Of a DNA stretch of 52,801 nucleotides, positions 1 to 8,663 are shown piece after piece. The notes beneath the pieces are model-generated. The model was not told where the DNA came from. It searched no databases and saw only the letters and a program-made list of their open reading frames with translations. A program made the translations under genes and the position numbers. The first letter of the stretch is position 1. Each line of letters begins with the position of its first letter. The stretch comes from Nitrospira sp. (GTDB taxonomy: Bacteria; Nitrospirota; Nitrospiria; Nitrospirales; Nitrospiraceae), in assembly GCA_024998685.1 (NCBI GenBank), contig JACOEH010000034.1:1-52801 (forward strand). Direction: 5' to 3'.

Positions 1-795
1 TGAAGTTGCGCTGCGCCTTCGGATGAGGGATCGAGCTGGGGGGCTGTGGTGGCCGGCCTCGGCGTGGGCGGTCTGTCGCCCCCGTGGCCTGCGCCGCCCG
101 TTTGAGCGCGGCTTCCGCCTGGGCCGCCTGCTCCAGCACCGCCTGGGCCGCCCGAATCGTCTGGAGCCGCTGTTCGCGCCGTGCGAGTTCGGCGGGCAGT
201 TCATCGCCCCGCCGATCCGGGCCATACGCGGCATCATCCCGCGCATCCGCCGCCTCGGCTTGTGTCAACAGCCGCTGGACTTCCGCCGTGAGTCGCGCGT
301 CTTCCGTCACCATCCGGCCATAACTCATCGCCTTGTGCTTCGAGGCAGTCGCCTTGACCTTGGTCCCATCCAACGCAATGTGCCCCAACTTCACCCAGCC
401 CGCCCGCTGGCAGAGTGTCAGCACTTGCACAAACAGGTTGGCCAACGCCGGCAGATGCGGCTTCCGAAAGTCACTGAGGGGCCGAAAATCCGGCTGCTGG
501 TTCGCCGCCAGCACCCGAAAGGCCACATCCTCTTCCAGCTTCCGCGCAATCTGCCGCGACGCCGGAATCCCCACGGCGTAGGCATACAGCAACACCTCAC
601 CAGCAGCTGCGGATGATACGGGGCCGTGCCGCGCGGCACCCCGCCATAGGTGGCGAGGATGGGCGTCAGATTCAGGGCCTCCACCAGATCCGACAGGAAG
701 TACGCCAGGTGGTCCTCCGGCAACCAGTCCTGCGGCGACGGCGGCAACAACCACCGCTCCTCAGGGGCATAGGGTCGAAAGGTTCGAGTCGTCAT
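1..795 (-). pseudogene. IS1182-type transposase, partial and frameshifted
   Basis: The minus strand starts MTTRTFRPYAPEERWLLPPS and continues DWLPEDHLAYFLSDLVEALN, the usual N-terminus of IS1182-type (DUF772) transposases. After YHPQLLV near 597-602 the frame is lost. The next frame continues at once with VLLYAYAVGIPASRQIAR, then ALANLFVQVLTLC, LGHIALDGTKVKATASKHK and SIPHPKAQRNF to the window edge. One base appears to be missing at this junction. The catalytic C-terminal half lies outside the window. The gene is either a dead copy or carries an assembly error. The nearby outer end of the element was not defined because only one side is visible; AGCCTGTCCGACATTAGCCC (minus strand, about 862-881) is a candidate terminus. 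Confidence 0.8.
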
Positions 796-1003
796 CGCGC
801 CGCCTCCTCACTCGTCACTACGTAAATACACGAATCCGCATCTGCACGCAAGGGCGTGAGGGCTAATGTCGGACAGGCTCCTAGAGCATGTTTAATGAAG
901 GTTGGGATCGTAATTCGAGATGACTTATCTTGACCCATCGACTGTTTGTTCCTCTTCCTTCTGGATGCTATCCTGAGCTAACTCTTTCTCGGGAGCCCAT
1001 GAC

Positions 1004-1903
1004 ATGGCGGACACGAGCGGCCCGCATTCTTATTTGGACTCTGCGTCGAGCGAAGTCGAGCACGCGCTTTCTCCACCTTCCTCGCTCGACTCGCGTGCTG
1101 TCGATATGGTGATATGGACCTATCGCCATACGCTGCCGGTCCGGCTTGCGCACTGGGTCAATGCGCTGTGCCTGATCGTCCTCGTCATGAGCGGACTCCA
1201 AATCTTCAATGCCCATCCCGCTCTCTACTGGGGAGATCGGTCGGATCGGAATGACGCGCTGCTGTCCATCCGTCCGGTGCAGACCGAGACCGGCGAGATC
1301 AAAGGTATCACGACGATCTTCGGCCATTCCTTTGAGACCACCGGCCTGCTCGGGTATTCGGACCACCGAGGACGCGCGTTTCCGGTCTGGGCCACGCTGC
1401 CCGGTCCGCAGTGGCTTGCCATGGGTCGGCAGTGGCATCTGTTTTTTGCGTGGATGTTTGTGATCACGGGTGTGTTCTTCGTCGGCTATGGTTTGCTGAG
1501 CCGGCATCTGTCTCGTGATCTCCTGCCGACGACGGTCGATCTTCGTCACATCGGACGGGCCGTGAAGAATCATCTGTTCTTGCGTCATTCCGAAGGGGAG
1601 GCGGCCACACGGTATAATGTGCTGCAGAAGCTGGCGTATCTCGTCGTGTTGGCCGTGCTCGCGCCGGTTATCGTGTTGACCGGGCTCGGCATGTCACCCA
1701 TGATCGATGCCGCGTTCCCGTGGTTGCTCCCATTGTTCGGCGGGCGACAGGGTGCGCGCACTCTCCACTTCATCGTCTGCTTTGCCTTTGTGGGTTTCGT
1801 CGCGGTGCACGTTCTCCAGGTTGTCATGACAGGACTCGTCAACAATATGCGCTCGATGATCACCGGCTGGTTTGCCGTCAAAGGAGGTCGCCATGACACG
1901 TAA
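1004..1903 (+). CDS. membrane cytochrome b (b561 / Ni-hydrogenase cytochrome b family)
   Basis: This 299-residue integral membrane protein has four hydrophobic segments, around residues 48-66, 148-168, 206-228 and 250-275. Histidines sit where heme b ligands are expected: LPVRLAHWVN in helix 1, WHLFFAW in helix 2 and LHFIVCF/AVHVLQ in the last helix. The family passes electrons between the quinone pool and a periplasmic oxidoreductase. The gene overlaps the next one, a Tat-exported molybdopterin enzyme, by 11 nt, so the two very probably form one enzyme with this protein as the membrane anchor. GGAG at about 990 precedes the ATG. The reading frame is intact although its partner is broken. Substrate unknown. 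Confidence 0.8.
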   Translation: MADTSGPHSYLDSASSEVEHALSPPSSLDSRAVDMVIWTYRHTLPVRLAHWVNALCLIVLVMSGLQIFNAHPALYWGDRSDRNDALLSIRPVQTETGEIKGITTIFGHSFETTGLLGYSDHRGRAFPVWATLPGPQWLAMGRQWHLFFAWMFVITGVFFVGYGLLSRHLSRDLLPTTVDLRHIGRAVKNHLFLRHSEGEAATRYNVLQKLAYLVVLAVLAPVIVLTGLGMSPMIDAAFPWLLPLFGGRQGARTLHFIVCFAFVGFVAVHVLQVVMTGLVNNMRSMITGWFAVKGGRHDT

Positions 1904-2658
1904 CAAGCTTGGACGCCGTCAGCTCTTGAAGGCCGCCGCCGGTGCGGCGGGCATCATTGCCGGTTCCGGCTGTGATAACCTTTCACGCAGCGAATGGGTC
2001 CGGCGGTTGCTCGGTCACACGGAAGCCTTGACCGAGCGCGTGCAGCGTGCGCTGACACCGGCGACCGCGCTGGCCAAGGAATATGAAGAGCGCGACATCT
2101 CCGCAGTCTTTCCGCCCAACGGCAACACGCATCCGGGAACCTCAGATTACGTTGCCAAGGCAGAGCGCGACTTCGCCGATTGGCAAATCGTTGTCACGGG
2201 TCTTATCGCCAAGCCCGCGACATGGTCGCTCGCCGAACTCCGCGCCATGCCGTCGCGCACACAAATTATCAGGCATGATTGTGTGGAGGGATGGAGCGCC
2301 GTCGGCAATGGACGGGCGTGCCTCTGGGAGATCTCATGCATTCGGTCGAACCGCTGCCGGAGGCCCAATACGTCGTGTTCCACTGCGCCGACATCGACGA
2401 TGAAGGCGTTCCCTACTATGAAAGCGTCGCCCTGCAGGATGCCTATCACCCCCAGACGCTTCTGGCGTATGATCTGAACGGAACGCCGCTCGACATTCCT
2501 CACGGCGCGCCGATTCGCTACGGATCGAACGTCAATTGGGCTATAAACATGCGAAGTATGTGATGGGCATGGAACTCGTCGCTTCGCTGGCCGGTATCGG
2601 CGGAGGGAAGGGCGGCTACTGGGAAGACCAAGGCTATGAGTGGTACGCCGGCATTTAA
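1893..2658 (+). pseudogene. molybdopterin-dependent oxidoreductase (sulfite oxidase/MsrP-like), two frameshifts
   Basis: The start at ATG 1893 has AAGGAGG directly upstream and overlaps the cytochrome gene. The N-terminus carries a Tat motif (GRRQLLK) followed by a hydrophobic stretch ending GSGC, which could be a lipobox. The body matches the sulfite oxidase-type molybdopterin fold: DWQIVVTGLIAKPATWSLAE, then RHDCVEGWSAVG with the Cys expected to bind molybdenum. The frame is lost at 2304-2309 and resumes one frame back as WTGVPLGDLMHSVEP. It is lost again at 2516-2521 and resumes as LRIERQLGYKHAKYVMGMEL, ending GGYWEDQGYEWYAGI. Each break is explained by one missing base. Restored, the protein would be about 255 residues and complete. 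Confidence 0.8.
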
Positions 2659-3147
2659 TCAATCACGGTACAACGATCACGTATTTCTCTGCTCTGGCGG
2701 GTTGCATAGGCTCTCTATGAGTTCCAGTTCATAGGCGGTACTCTTTTCAGGATCACACCCCCCTGTATTCATCTTGCTACGTTTCAACGATGGTATGCCG
2801 CATTTGATGTTCAGAGCTGAGATCGCCAGTTCGAGGCTGATGTGAACGGGGGGTAAGCTTGACGCACTCGCCGATAAAGTGCTCCGTGACCACACCATTG
2901 GCCAGACAAAACCAATTTGATTCCGCAGATCTTCTTTTCTCTTCAAGGAGTGGTCAGATGGTCCTTTATTGCGCGCATTGAGGGACCACAGCTTCACCGT
3001 GGGGCCTCAGCGAGCACAAGGACTATCTGGCCGCTCCGCTCCCGCCCTTGCATATCCTTCTTCAGCCCCCGTACAATACTTTTTTTCTGATTCTAACTCA
3101 TTGGCTTTCCAGTCATTTAGGCAGCTTGAAGAGGGTAGTAGACCTGG
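2659..3147 (+). other. 489-nt intergenic region, no gene supported
   Basis: Open frames occur on both strands (for example minus 2677-2997), but none has a convincing ribosome-binding site, domain or composition like its neighbours. The stretch has lower G+C than the flanking genes. It probably holds the promoter of the radical SAM pair; no clear -35/-10 pair was found. Confidence 0.5.
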
Positions 3148-5046
3148 ATGAAAGTCGAGTATTCGAAGGGAGATCGGGCGTCGAAGGAGCTGATTCTCCT
3201 CAATCGCCAACTGTTTGAAGCCTCCAGCGGCCGGAAGATGAAGGTGCTGCTGATCTTCCCGCCCGACTGGTACCCCTCCGAACCCTATTTGAGCCTCCCC
3301 TCCCTTACCTCGGTCCTCCGCCAAGCCGGGCATACGGTCATTCAAAAAGACATCAATTGTGAGATGTGGGACTGGTACTTCAGCGAGGAGTTTCTGAAGA
3401 AGGTCCTGCGCCGGGTGCCGCAACAATTGGATCGGCTCCGCAAGCTGGCGAAGAAGCGGGATCTGGCCGAGTGGGAGATGGATGTGCAGCTGGCGCTCTG
3501 CGATGTGACACGCCCTCGAATGGAAACACTGATTCGGGATGCGGATGAGGCGAAGTCCATCGTCAGAAACGAGAAGTTTTACGATATTGATAGATTAGAG
3601 TGGGCGATCCAAGTCTTTCGCGAGGTCACATCCGTCATTTCTTTAGTCTATGCTCCGGCGCGGATCTGCATGCCGCCGATGGAGACGGACCTGTCGTACA
3701 AGCCCTACATCTCGATGGACGTGATGGACGTCATACAGGATGAACAGGTCAATGTGTACCGGGACGTGTTCGACCATTTAGTGAAGCCGGTGATTCAGGC
3801 CGAGCAGCCGGACGTGGTTGGGATCTCGATTGTCCTGCAGCAGCAAATGTTTTCGACCATGACCTTCTGCGCCCTCATCAAGCAACATTTTCCCCATATC
3901 CACGTCACGATCGGCGGCAATACGGTCACCCGCCTGCGCGATGTGCTGCCGCAGTCGCCGCTCTTTCAGTATTTCGACAGCGCCGTGGTGTACGAAGGGG
4001 AGACGGCGTTCACGCAACTGGTCGAAGCGGTCGGCGCCAAGCAGAGTTTGGCCGATGTGCCGAATACGATCTATAAGGACGAGACCGGCATCCAGGTGTC
4101 CCCGCTGAGTTATGCGGAGGATATGGCCGCGCTGCCGCCGCCCGACTTCGACGGATTGCCGCTTGAGAAGTATTTCGTCCCCACACGGGTATTGCCCTAT
4201 TTGGCGACGCGAGGATGCTACTGGGGGCGCTGCGAATTCTGCGACCACGGCGAGGGCTATACCGCCGGCTATCGGTCGAAGAAGATTCAGGACATTCTTG
4301 CCGACATCACCTATCTGCGCGACAAGTACGGCGCCAAACATTTTCACTTTACCGACGAGTCCTATCCGCCGGCGCTGTTCCGCAAGCTCTCTCGGGGATT
4401 GATCGAAAGCAACATGGACATCTTCTGGACGACGCACATGCGGTTCGAGAAAAGCCTGCTGGAAGACGCTGTCTGGCAGGATGCGAAGGAGTCGGGCTGC
4501 CGCTATCTGCACTTCGGCTATGAGTCCGGCGTCGAGCGGGTATTGCAGCTGATGGATAAGGCGACGACGGCGGAGGTGATGACGAAGCACCTCAAACTCA
4601 CGGCGGAGGCGGGTATCTGGAACCACTGCATGGGCTTCTTCGGTTTTCCCGGCGAGACGAAGGAGGAGGCCTGGCAGTCGGTGCAGTTCCTCGAGCAAAA
4701 CAAGGACCATGTCCACTCGTTGGGGTTCGGGACGTTCGATCTGGGGCGGCATAATCCCGTGGCAAAACACCCGGAGAAGTGGGGCGTGACGGCCTACAAG
4801 AATCCGGAGTGGGATTTGGCATTGGACTACTACTACACGGTGAAGAACGGCATGAGCATCGAAGAGGCGGAGCGGGTGTTCGAACAGTTCGAGCGGAACC
4901 ACAATCCGGGCTGGGACTTGCGCCTCTATATTCGTGAATATATCTTTCTCTATATCTCAAGATTCGGCTTGGGGAAGCTGTCCGATCTTCAGTATCGATC
5001 GGTTAAAACGGTTGGAGTCACGCCGACACTTGCAGGAAAGATGTGA
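3148..5046 (+). CDS. B12-binding radical SAM protein, first of a tandem pair
   Basis: This 632-residue protein belongs to the cobalamin-binding (class B) radical SAM superfamily. The N-terminal Rossmann-type region starts at KVLLIFPPDWYPSEPYLSLP (about residue 32) and continues with DVVGISIVLQQ near 222 and HVTIGGNTVTRLRD. No DxHxxG motif is visible, so cobalamin may bind without a protein histidine ligand. The cluster motif is RGCYWGRCEFCDH, with Cys357, Cys362 and Cys365 spaced CX4CX2C instead of the canonical CX3CX2C. A TIM-barrel region follows, with HFHFTDESYPP and GFFGFPGETKEEA. Such enzymes methylate or rearrange unreactive carbons, but the substrate cannot be read here. The next gene, 77 nt downstream, is a clear paralogue. 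An alternative start could lie at Met31. Confidence 0.85.
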   Translation: MKVEYSKGDRASKELILLNRQLFEASSGRKMKVLLIFPPDWYPSEPYLSLPSLTSVLRQAGHTVIQKDINCEMWDWYFSEEFLKKVLRRVPQQLDRLRKLAKKRDLAEWEMDVQLALCDVTRPRMETLIRDADEAKSIVRNEKFYDIDRLEWAIQVFREVTSVISLVYAPARICMPPMETDLSYKPYISMDVMDVIQDEQVNVYRDVFDHLVKPVIQAEQPDVVGISIVLQQQMFSTMTFCALIKQHFPHIHVTIGGNTVTRLRDVLPQSPLFQYFDSAVVYEGETAFTQLVEAVGAKQSLADVPNTIYKDETGIQVSPLSYAEDMAALPPPDFDGLPLEKYFVPTRVLPYLATRGCYWGRCEFCDHGEGYTAGYRSKKIQDILADITYLRDKYGAKHFHFTDESYPPALFRKLSRGLIESNMDIFWTTHMRFEKSLLEDAVWQDAKESGCRYLHFGYESGVERVLQLMDKATTAEVMTKHLKLTAEAGIWNHCMGFFGFPGETKEEAWQSVQFLEQNKDHVHSLGFGTFDLGRHNPVAKHPEKWGVTAYKNPEWDLALDYYYTVKNGMSIEEAERVFEQFERNHNPGWDLRLYIREYIFLYISRFGLGKLSDLQYRSVKTVGVTPTLAGKM

Positions 5047-5123
5047 TGATATCGTAAGGGGTAAGGCATAAGTGGTGAGAAGGAGTAACGCCCTAACGCC
5101 TCACCCTTCACGCCTAACGAAAA
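5047..5123 (+). repeat. purine/pyrimidine-rich intergenic repeat-like spacer
   Basis: The spacer between the two radical SAM genes is built from repeated short units such as GGGGTAAGGC, CCCTAACGCC and CACCCTTCACGCCTAACG. The left half is partly complementary to the right half, so the transcript could fold. It has no coding potential. It looks like a degenerate repeat rather than unique DNA. Confidence 0.4.
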
Positions 5124-7070
5124 ATGGAAGAATTGCTTCAAATAGACGGTCTAGCCCCACGGGCTAAGGGCACACAAAAGAAATCGAAAGTCATGCTCCT
5201 GTTTCCGCCCGAATGGGTGCCGACGGCGCCATACCTTGCCTTGCCGTCGCTGACAGCCGTCTTGCGTGAGGCCGGCCATACGGTCATCCAGCGCGATATC
5301 AACATCGGAATGTGGGATCACTTCTTCAGCATGGAGTTTCTGATCTGGGTGAAGGCTCGGTTGGGCATGCAGCTGAAGTCCCTGCAAGAGAAAGAGAAGG
5401 CGGGACTCCTGACTGAACGGGATGTGAGTCACATGGCGGTCGTAGAACAGGCCTATGATCTCGATGTCTTCAATCTGGCGGATCGAGCCGAAGATGCCAA
5501 GCTGATCGTGCGTGGCGAACGTTTCTATGAGGCGGAGATGTTGGAAGGAGCGCTCAACACCTTCCGCGAGACGATGGCCTATATCTCGGCCGCCTACTAT
5601 CCTGCTTCCCTCGTTTTCTATCCGATGGAAAGCAATCTCGGATATCGTCCCGGTGTCTCGAAAGAAGTGTTTGCCTGTTTGGACGATGAGCAGGTGAACG
5701 TCTATCGGGATCTCTGCAACCAGTTGGTCATGCCGGACGTGGCGAGGGAGCAGCCGGACGTCGTCGGGATTTCCATTGGGACACAGATGCAGCTCTTGGC
5801 CGGCTTAACGTTTGGAAAAATGATCAAGGAGACGTTCCCGCAGGTCCATGTGGTGGTGGGCGGCAATGTCATCACCCGACTACAGGAAGATCTGGTAAGC
5901 CATGAGAGATTTTTTACAGACGTATTTGATTCCTCTATTCTCTATGAAGGGGAGCATGCGCTGCTGTGGCTCATCGAAGCGTTGAACGGACATCGGACTC
6001 TCGCCTCGGTTCCCAACCTCATTTATCGTGATGAGTCAGGTCTCCATCGGAATTCCGAAGTGTATACCGAGAAAACCAATGCGCTGCCCTTGCCGGACTT
6101 TGAGGGCATGCCGCTGGATCGTTACTTCGTTCCGGAACTGATCATTCCCTATCTGGCCACGCGCGGCTGCTATTGGGGCCGCTGTACGTTCTGCGACCAT
6201 GGTCAAGGGTACTTCGATCAGTATCGCGGGATGCCGGCTCAGCTGGTGGTCGATCAGATCAAGGCGCTCCGGGATAAGTACCACTGCCGGCACTTTCTAT
6301 TTTCTGATGAATCCTATCCACCGGCCCTCTTCAAGAAAGTCTCCCAGCTCCTGGTTGACCAAGGCGTCGGGATCAAATGGACGACGCTCATTCGGTTTGA
6401 AGAAACATTGCAAGATCAAGCCATCTGGAATCTCGCGGCGAAGGCCGGCTGCTGCACGCTGTATTATGGGATGGAGTCGGCGAACGAGCGGGTCTTGAAT
6501 CTCATGGACAAGCACGCTCGGAAAAGCGTCATCGCGCGCAATCTCCGGATGGCGGCAAAGGCGGGGATTTGGAACCATGTGATGGCTTTTTATGGCTTTC
6601 CAGGGGAAACGTTCGAGGAGGCCATGGAAACTCGTCAGTTTGTCCTCGATCACCAGCCGGTGATTCACTCGCTGGAGCTCTTCTACTTCGTGGCCTACCG
6701 CCACACCCCAATGGTGCGTCATCCGGAACAATTCGGCATGACGATTCACAAGCAGGAGGAGTACGATCTCCCCCTGGACTATTACTACACGTTGGATGAC
6801 CCCGGCACGCTGTCGTGCCTCGATGCGATGCAGCTCTGCGAGGAATTCTACAAGCAAGATTTTCACCCCTGGGCCGTGCGGGTCAACTCTCGCGAACATG
6901 TCTTTCTCTACATCTCGAAGTTCGGGACGAACCGGTTGCCGCAAATTTATGCTCAGCAGACGCAACCGGTCGGATCGCCGGATGGAGTGTCGGGCTTGAT
7001 TACCTGGCCGGTTGCGCATTCGCAGGGCGGCGAAGGAATGTCACGTGTCACCAGTCACGATGCCGGTTGA
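5124..7070 (+). CDS. B12-binding radical SAM protein, second of a tandem pair
   Basis: This 648-residue paralogue aligns with the preceding gene along its whole length. The N-terminus KVMLLFPPEWVPTAPYLALP and GHTVIQRDINIGMWD mirrors its neighbour. DVVGISIGTQMQ and HVVVGGNVITRLQ mark the cobalamin-binding fold. The iron-sulfur motif RGCYWGRCTFCDHGQGY uses Cys349, Cys354 and Cys357, with the same CX4CX2C spacing. FSDESYPPALFKK and AFYGFPGETFEEA follow in the radical SAM barrel. The two proteins differ most in the linker after the N-terminal fold and at the C-terminus. Co-transcription is likely. The pair may act on successive carbons of one substrate or as a heterodimer, which is inference. No candidate precursor peptide was found nearby. 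Confidence 0.85.
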   Translation: MEELLQIDGLAPRAKGTQKKSKVMLLFPPEWVPTAPYLALPSLTAVLREAGHTVIQRDINIGMWDHFFSMEFLIWVKARLGMQLKSLQEKEKAGLLTERDVSHMAVVEQAYDLDVFNLADRAEDAKLIVRGERFYEAEMLEGALNTFRETMAYISAAYYPASLVFYPMESNLGYRPGVSKEVFACLDDEQVNVYRDLCNQLVMPDVAREQPDVVGISIGTQMQLLAGLTFGKMIKETFPQVHVVVGGNVITRLQEDLVSHERFFTDVFDSSILYEGEHALLWLIEALNGHRTLASVPNLIYRDESGLHRNSEVYTEKTNALPLPDFEGMPLDRYFVPELIIPYLATRGCYWGRCTFCDHGQGYFDQYRGMPAQLVVDQIKALRDKYHCRHFLFSDESYPPALFKKVSQLLVDQGVGIKWTTLIRFEETLQDQAIWNLAAKAGCCTLYYGMESANERVLNLMDKHARKSVIARNLRMAAKAGIWNHVMAFYGFPGETFEEAMETRQFVLDHQPVIHSLELFYFVAYRHTPMVRHPEQFGMTIHKQEEYDLPLDYYYTLDDPGTLSCLDAMQLCEEFYKQDFHPWAVRVNSREHVFLYISKFGTNRLPQIYAQQTQPVGSPDGVSGLITWPVAHSQGGEGMSRVTSHDAG

Positions 7071-7072
7071 GG

Positions 7073-7168
7073 AAGATTGAGGTGTGGGTTACGTCCGGCG
7101 AGGAATCAGATGAAAGCTGATGCTGAGGATAAGGTTACGTTCGGTAGGGAGCGCCTACCCTCAATCTT
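7073..7168. repeat. inverted repeat between convergent genes
   Basis: AAGATTGAGG at 7073-7082 is repeated perfectly in inverted orientation as CCTCAATCTT at 7159-7168. Weaker inner pairing (GGTTACGT with ACGTTCGG) lies between them. The element sits between the end of the second radical SAM gene and the stop codon of the minus-strand hypothetical gene. It could form a hairpin in either transcript. There is no T-run, so it is not a classical terminator. Confidence 0.45.
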
Positions 7169-7427
7169 GACCTGAGCCTTCCGTATCTGGGACAAGGACA
7201 GCCGTCAGTAACATATATGCAGCCTCCACTGTCCGGGTCATTTCTTCAGCTTTCCGAAGCTGTTGCATATATTGCTTCGGATTGTTGGTGAGGCCGGCAT
7301 AGCGCGCGGGGTTCCAGTTGTAGAGTTGGACGCGCTTCGCCCGTTCCAGGTCTTCGGTGGTGATGGGCAGCGTGAGGCCAAGAATTTCCAACGCATGGGC
7401 GACGTCCTGCTCGGTGATGGGGTCCAT
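7161..7427 (-). CDS. small hypothetical protein
   Basis: The likely start is the Met at 7427 (MDPITEQDVAHALEILGL), giving 88 residues; the frame is open further upstream. The protein is helical and soluble with no signal peptide. The segment ERAKRVQLYNWNPARYAGLT followed by KAEEMTRTVEAAYMLL resembles a worn J-like helical hairpin, but there is no HPD motif, so no chaperone role is claimed. It stands alone between a convergent and a divergent gene. Confidence 0.6.
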   Translation of the reverse strand: MDPITEQDVAHALEILGLTLPITTEDLERAKRVQLYNWNPARYAGLTNNPKQYMQQLRKAEEMTRTVEAAYMLLTAVLVPDTEGSGQD

Positions 7428-7533
7428 GGGCGGAGTCTGCCAAACAGGGAGGAGGCCTGTCAAATGATGGCGGTTGTTTTATCATGGCATGATCGGGTTC
7501 TGCGGTGTGATCCAGGCGAGTTTGGACGTGACC

Positions 7534-8463
7534 ATGGCTGAACAACGGTCTCTCCAATTCTATCAGGCCGACGTCTTTACCTCTCAACCGTTCGGCGGCA
7601 ACCCCGTCGCGGTGTTCCCAGACGCTGACGGACTGACGGACGACGAGCTGCAACAGATTGCGCGGGAGATGAATCTATCGGAAACTGTGTTCGTCTTACC
7701 ACCGACCGACCCTGCTGCAGTTGCTCGGTTGCGGATCTTTACCCCGACTCAGGAAATTCCATTTGCCGGCCATCCGGTACTCGGCACATTTTACGTGTTG
7801 GCCCAGCTCGGAAGGGTTTCTACTCGGGAACCGGTGACGCATGTCATGCAGGAATGCAATATCGGGTTATTCCCCGTCCAATTGCATGCGGAACAGAATC
7901 GTGTGGTGCGGGTCGTCATGTCTCAACCCAAACCGGAATTTCTCGATCCTATCGATGTCATCGACGACGTGTACTCGGCCGGTGGAGCGCTTGGCTTGCC
8001 GAAGCACGTGATCGCCGACATGAAATGGCCCCTCCAAGTCGTGTCGACCGGCTTACCGGTCTTGATCGTGCCGGTGCGGACGTTGACGGCTGTACGGTCG
8101 ATCAACCCGGATGCTTCGGCCATCATCAATGTCTGCGAACGATTCGGGGCCAACGGGATTATGGTCTTCACGACAGTGACCGTTGAATCATTCGCTTCTG
8201 TCCATGCGAGGATGTTTGCACCGAAAATCGGGATCTTGGAGGATCCTGCGACGGGGAGCGCCGGCGGGGCACTTGGAGCATATCTGGTTCAGAACGGCGT
8301 CGTTGAAGTGGGACCGAGGACGGACATCCTGATTGAGCAGGGCTACGAAATCGGTCGGCCGTCCAGGATTCTGGTGCAGGTTGAGTCCGACGACGACGTG
8401 ATCCAAGGTGTGAAGGTCGGTGGACAGTGTGTCATGGTGGTGGAAGGAGTGTTGAGGTTTTGA
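7534..8463 (+). CDS. PhzF-family isomerase/epimerase
   Basis: The 309-residue protein (start chosen at ATG 7534, MAEQRSLQFYQADVF) matches the PhzF/diaminopimelate-epimerase-like fold. Family signatures in order are QPFGGNPVAVFPDA, MNLSETVFVLPP with the conserved catalytic Glu, FAGHPVLGT and EDPATGSAGGALGAYL. Members isomerise small molecules, and outside phenazine operons most have no known substrate. No phenazine genes are nearby, so phenazine synthesis is not implied. An upstream in-frame start at 7474 would add 20 residues unlike the family. Confidence 0.88.
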   Translation: MAEQRSLQFYQADVFTSQPFGGNPVAVFPDADGLTDDELQQIAREMNLSETVFVLPPTDPAAVARLRIFTPTQEIPFAGHPVLGTFYVLAQLGRVSTREPVTHVMQECNIGLFPVQLHAEQNRVVRVVMSQPKPEFLDPIDVIDDVYSAGGALGLPKHVIADMKWPLQVVSTGLPVLIVPVRTLTAVRSINPDASAIINVCERFGANGIMVFTTVTVESFASVHARMFAPKIGILEDPATGSAGGALGAYLVQNGVVEVGPRTDILIEQGYEIGRPSRILVQVESDDDVIQGVKVGGQCVMVVEGVLRF

Positions 8464-8491
8464 AACGTGGGCTATGCCGATCGGTGTAAGA

Positions 8492-8609
8492 GAGGCCGGT
8501 ATGGTTGTCCTCCTGCTCGCCGAACGCGGCACGCAAGATCCATTGTAGAGGTAAGTCAAGGGCGGTGCTCGTTCAATGCGCGCAATTGAGGACAAACCCT
8601 ACCGGCCTC
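8492..8609. repeat. long inverted repeat, 21/22-nt arms
   Basis: The arm at 8492-8512 (GAGGCCGGTATGGTTGTCCT plus C) is matched in inverted orientation by 8588-8609, with one mismatch and one extra base. The enclosed 75 nt hold no ORF. The element lies between the PhzF-like gene and the dehydrogenase gene, both on the plus strand. It could be a small non-autonomous mobile element or a structured RNA leader. Confidence 0.6.
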
Positions 8610-8663
8610 GGTGCATTGATCGTCCCGGCGTTTCAAAATTGTGTGTGAGGGGAGTGTGAAGAA

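Noticed and set aside
968-1588. 206-codon minus-strand frame over the cytochrome b gene
   Set aside because: Highly charged and unlike any family; the plus-strand gene has membrane helices and heme histidines.
2677-2997. 106-codon minus-strand frame as a transposase remnant
   Set aside because: No motif could be matched in any frame, so no call was made.
3778-4902. 374-codon open frame on the minus strand inside the first radical SAM gene
   Set aside because: It is antisense to a clearly conserved gene, has no ribosome-binding site and no recognisable domain. Long antisense frames are expected in this composition.
6297-7019. 240-codon open frame on the minus strand inside the second radical SAM gene
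   Set aside because: Same pattern as in the first paralogue; a shadow of conserved coding DNA.
7110-7175. 21-codon ORF after the radical SAM pair as a possible precursor peptide
   Set aside because: No core motif, weak ribosome-binding site, and it overlaps the inverted repeat and the end of the convergent gene.
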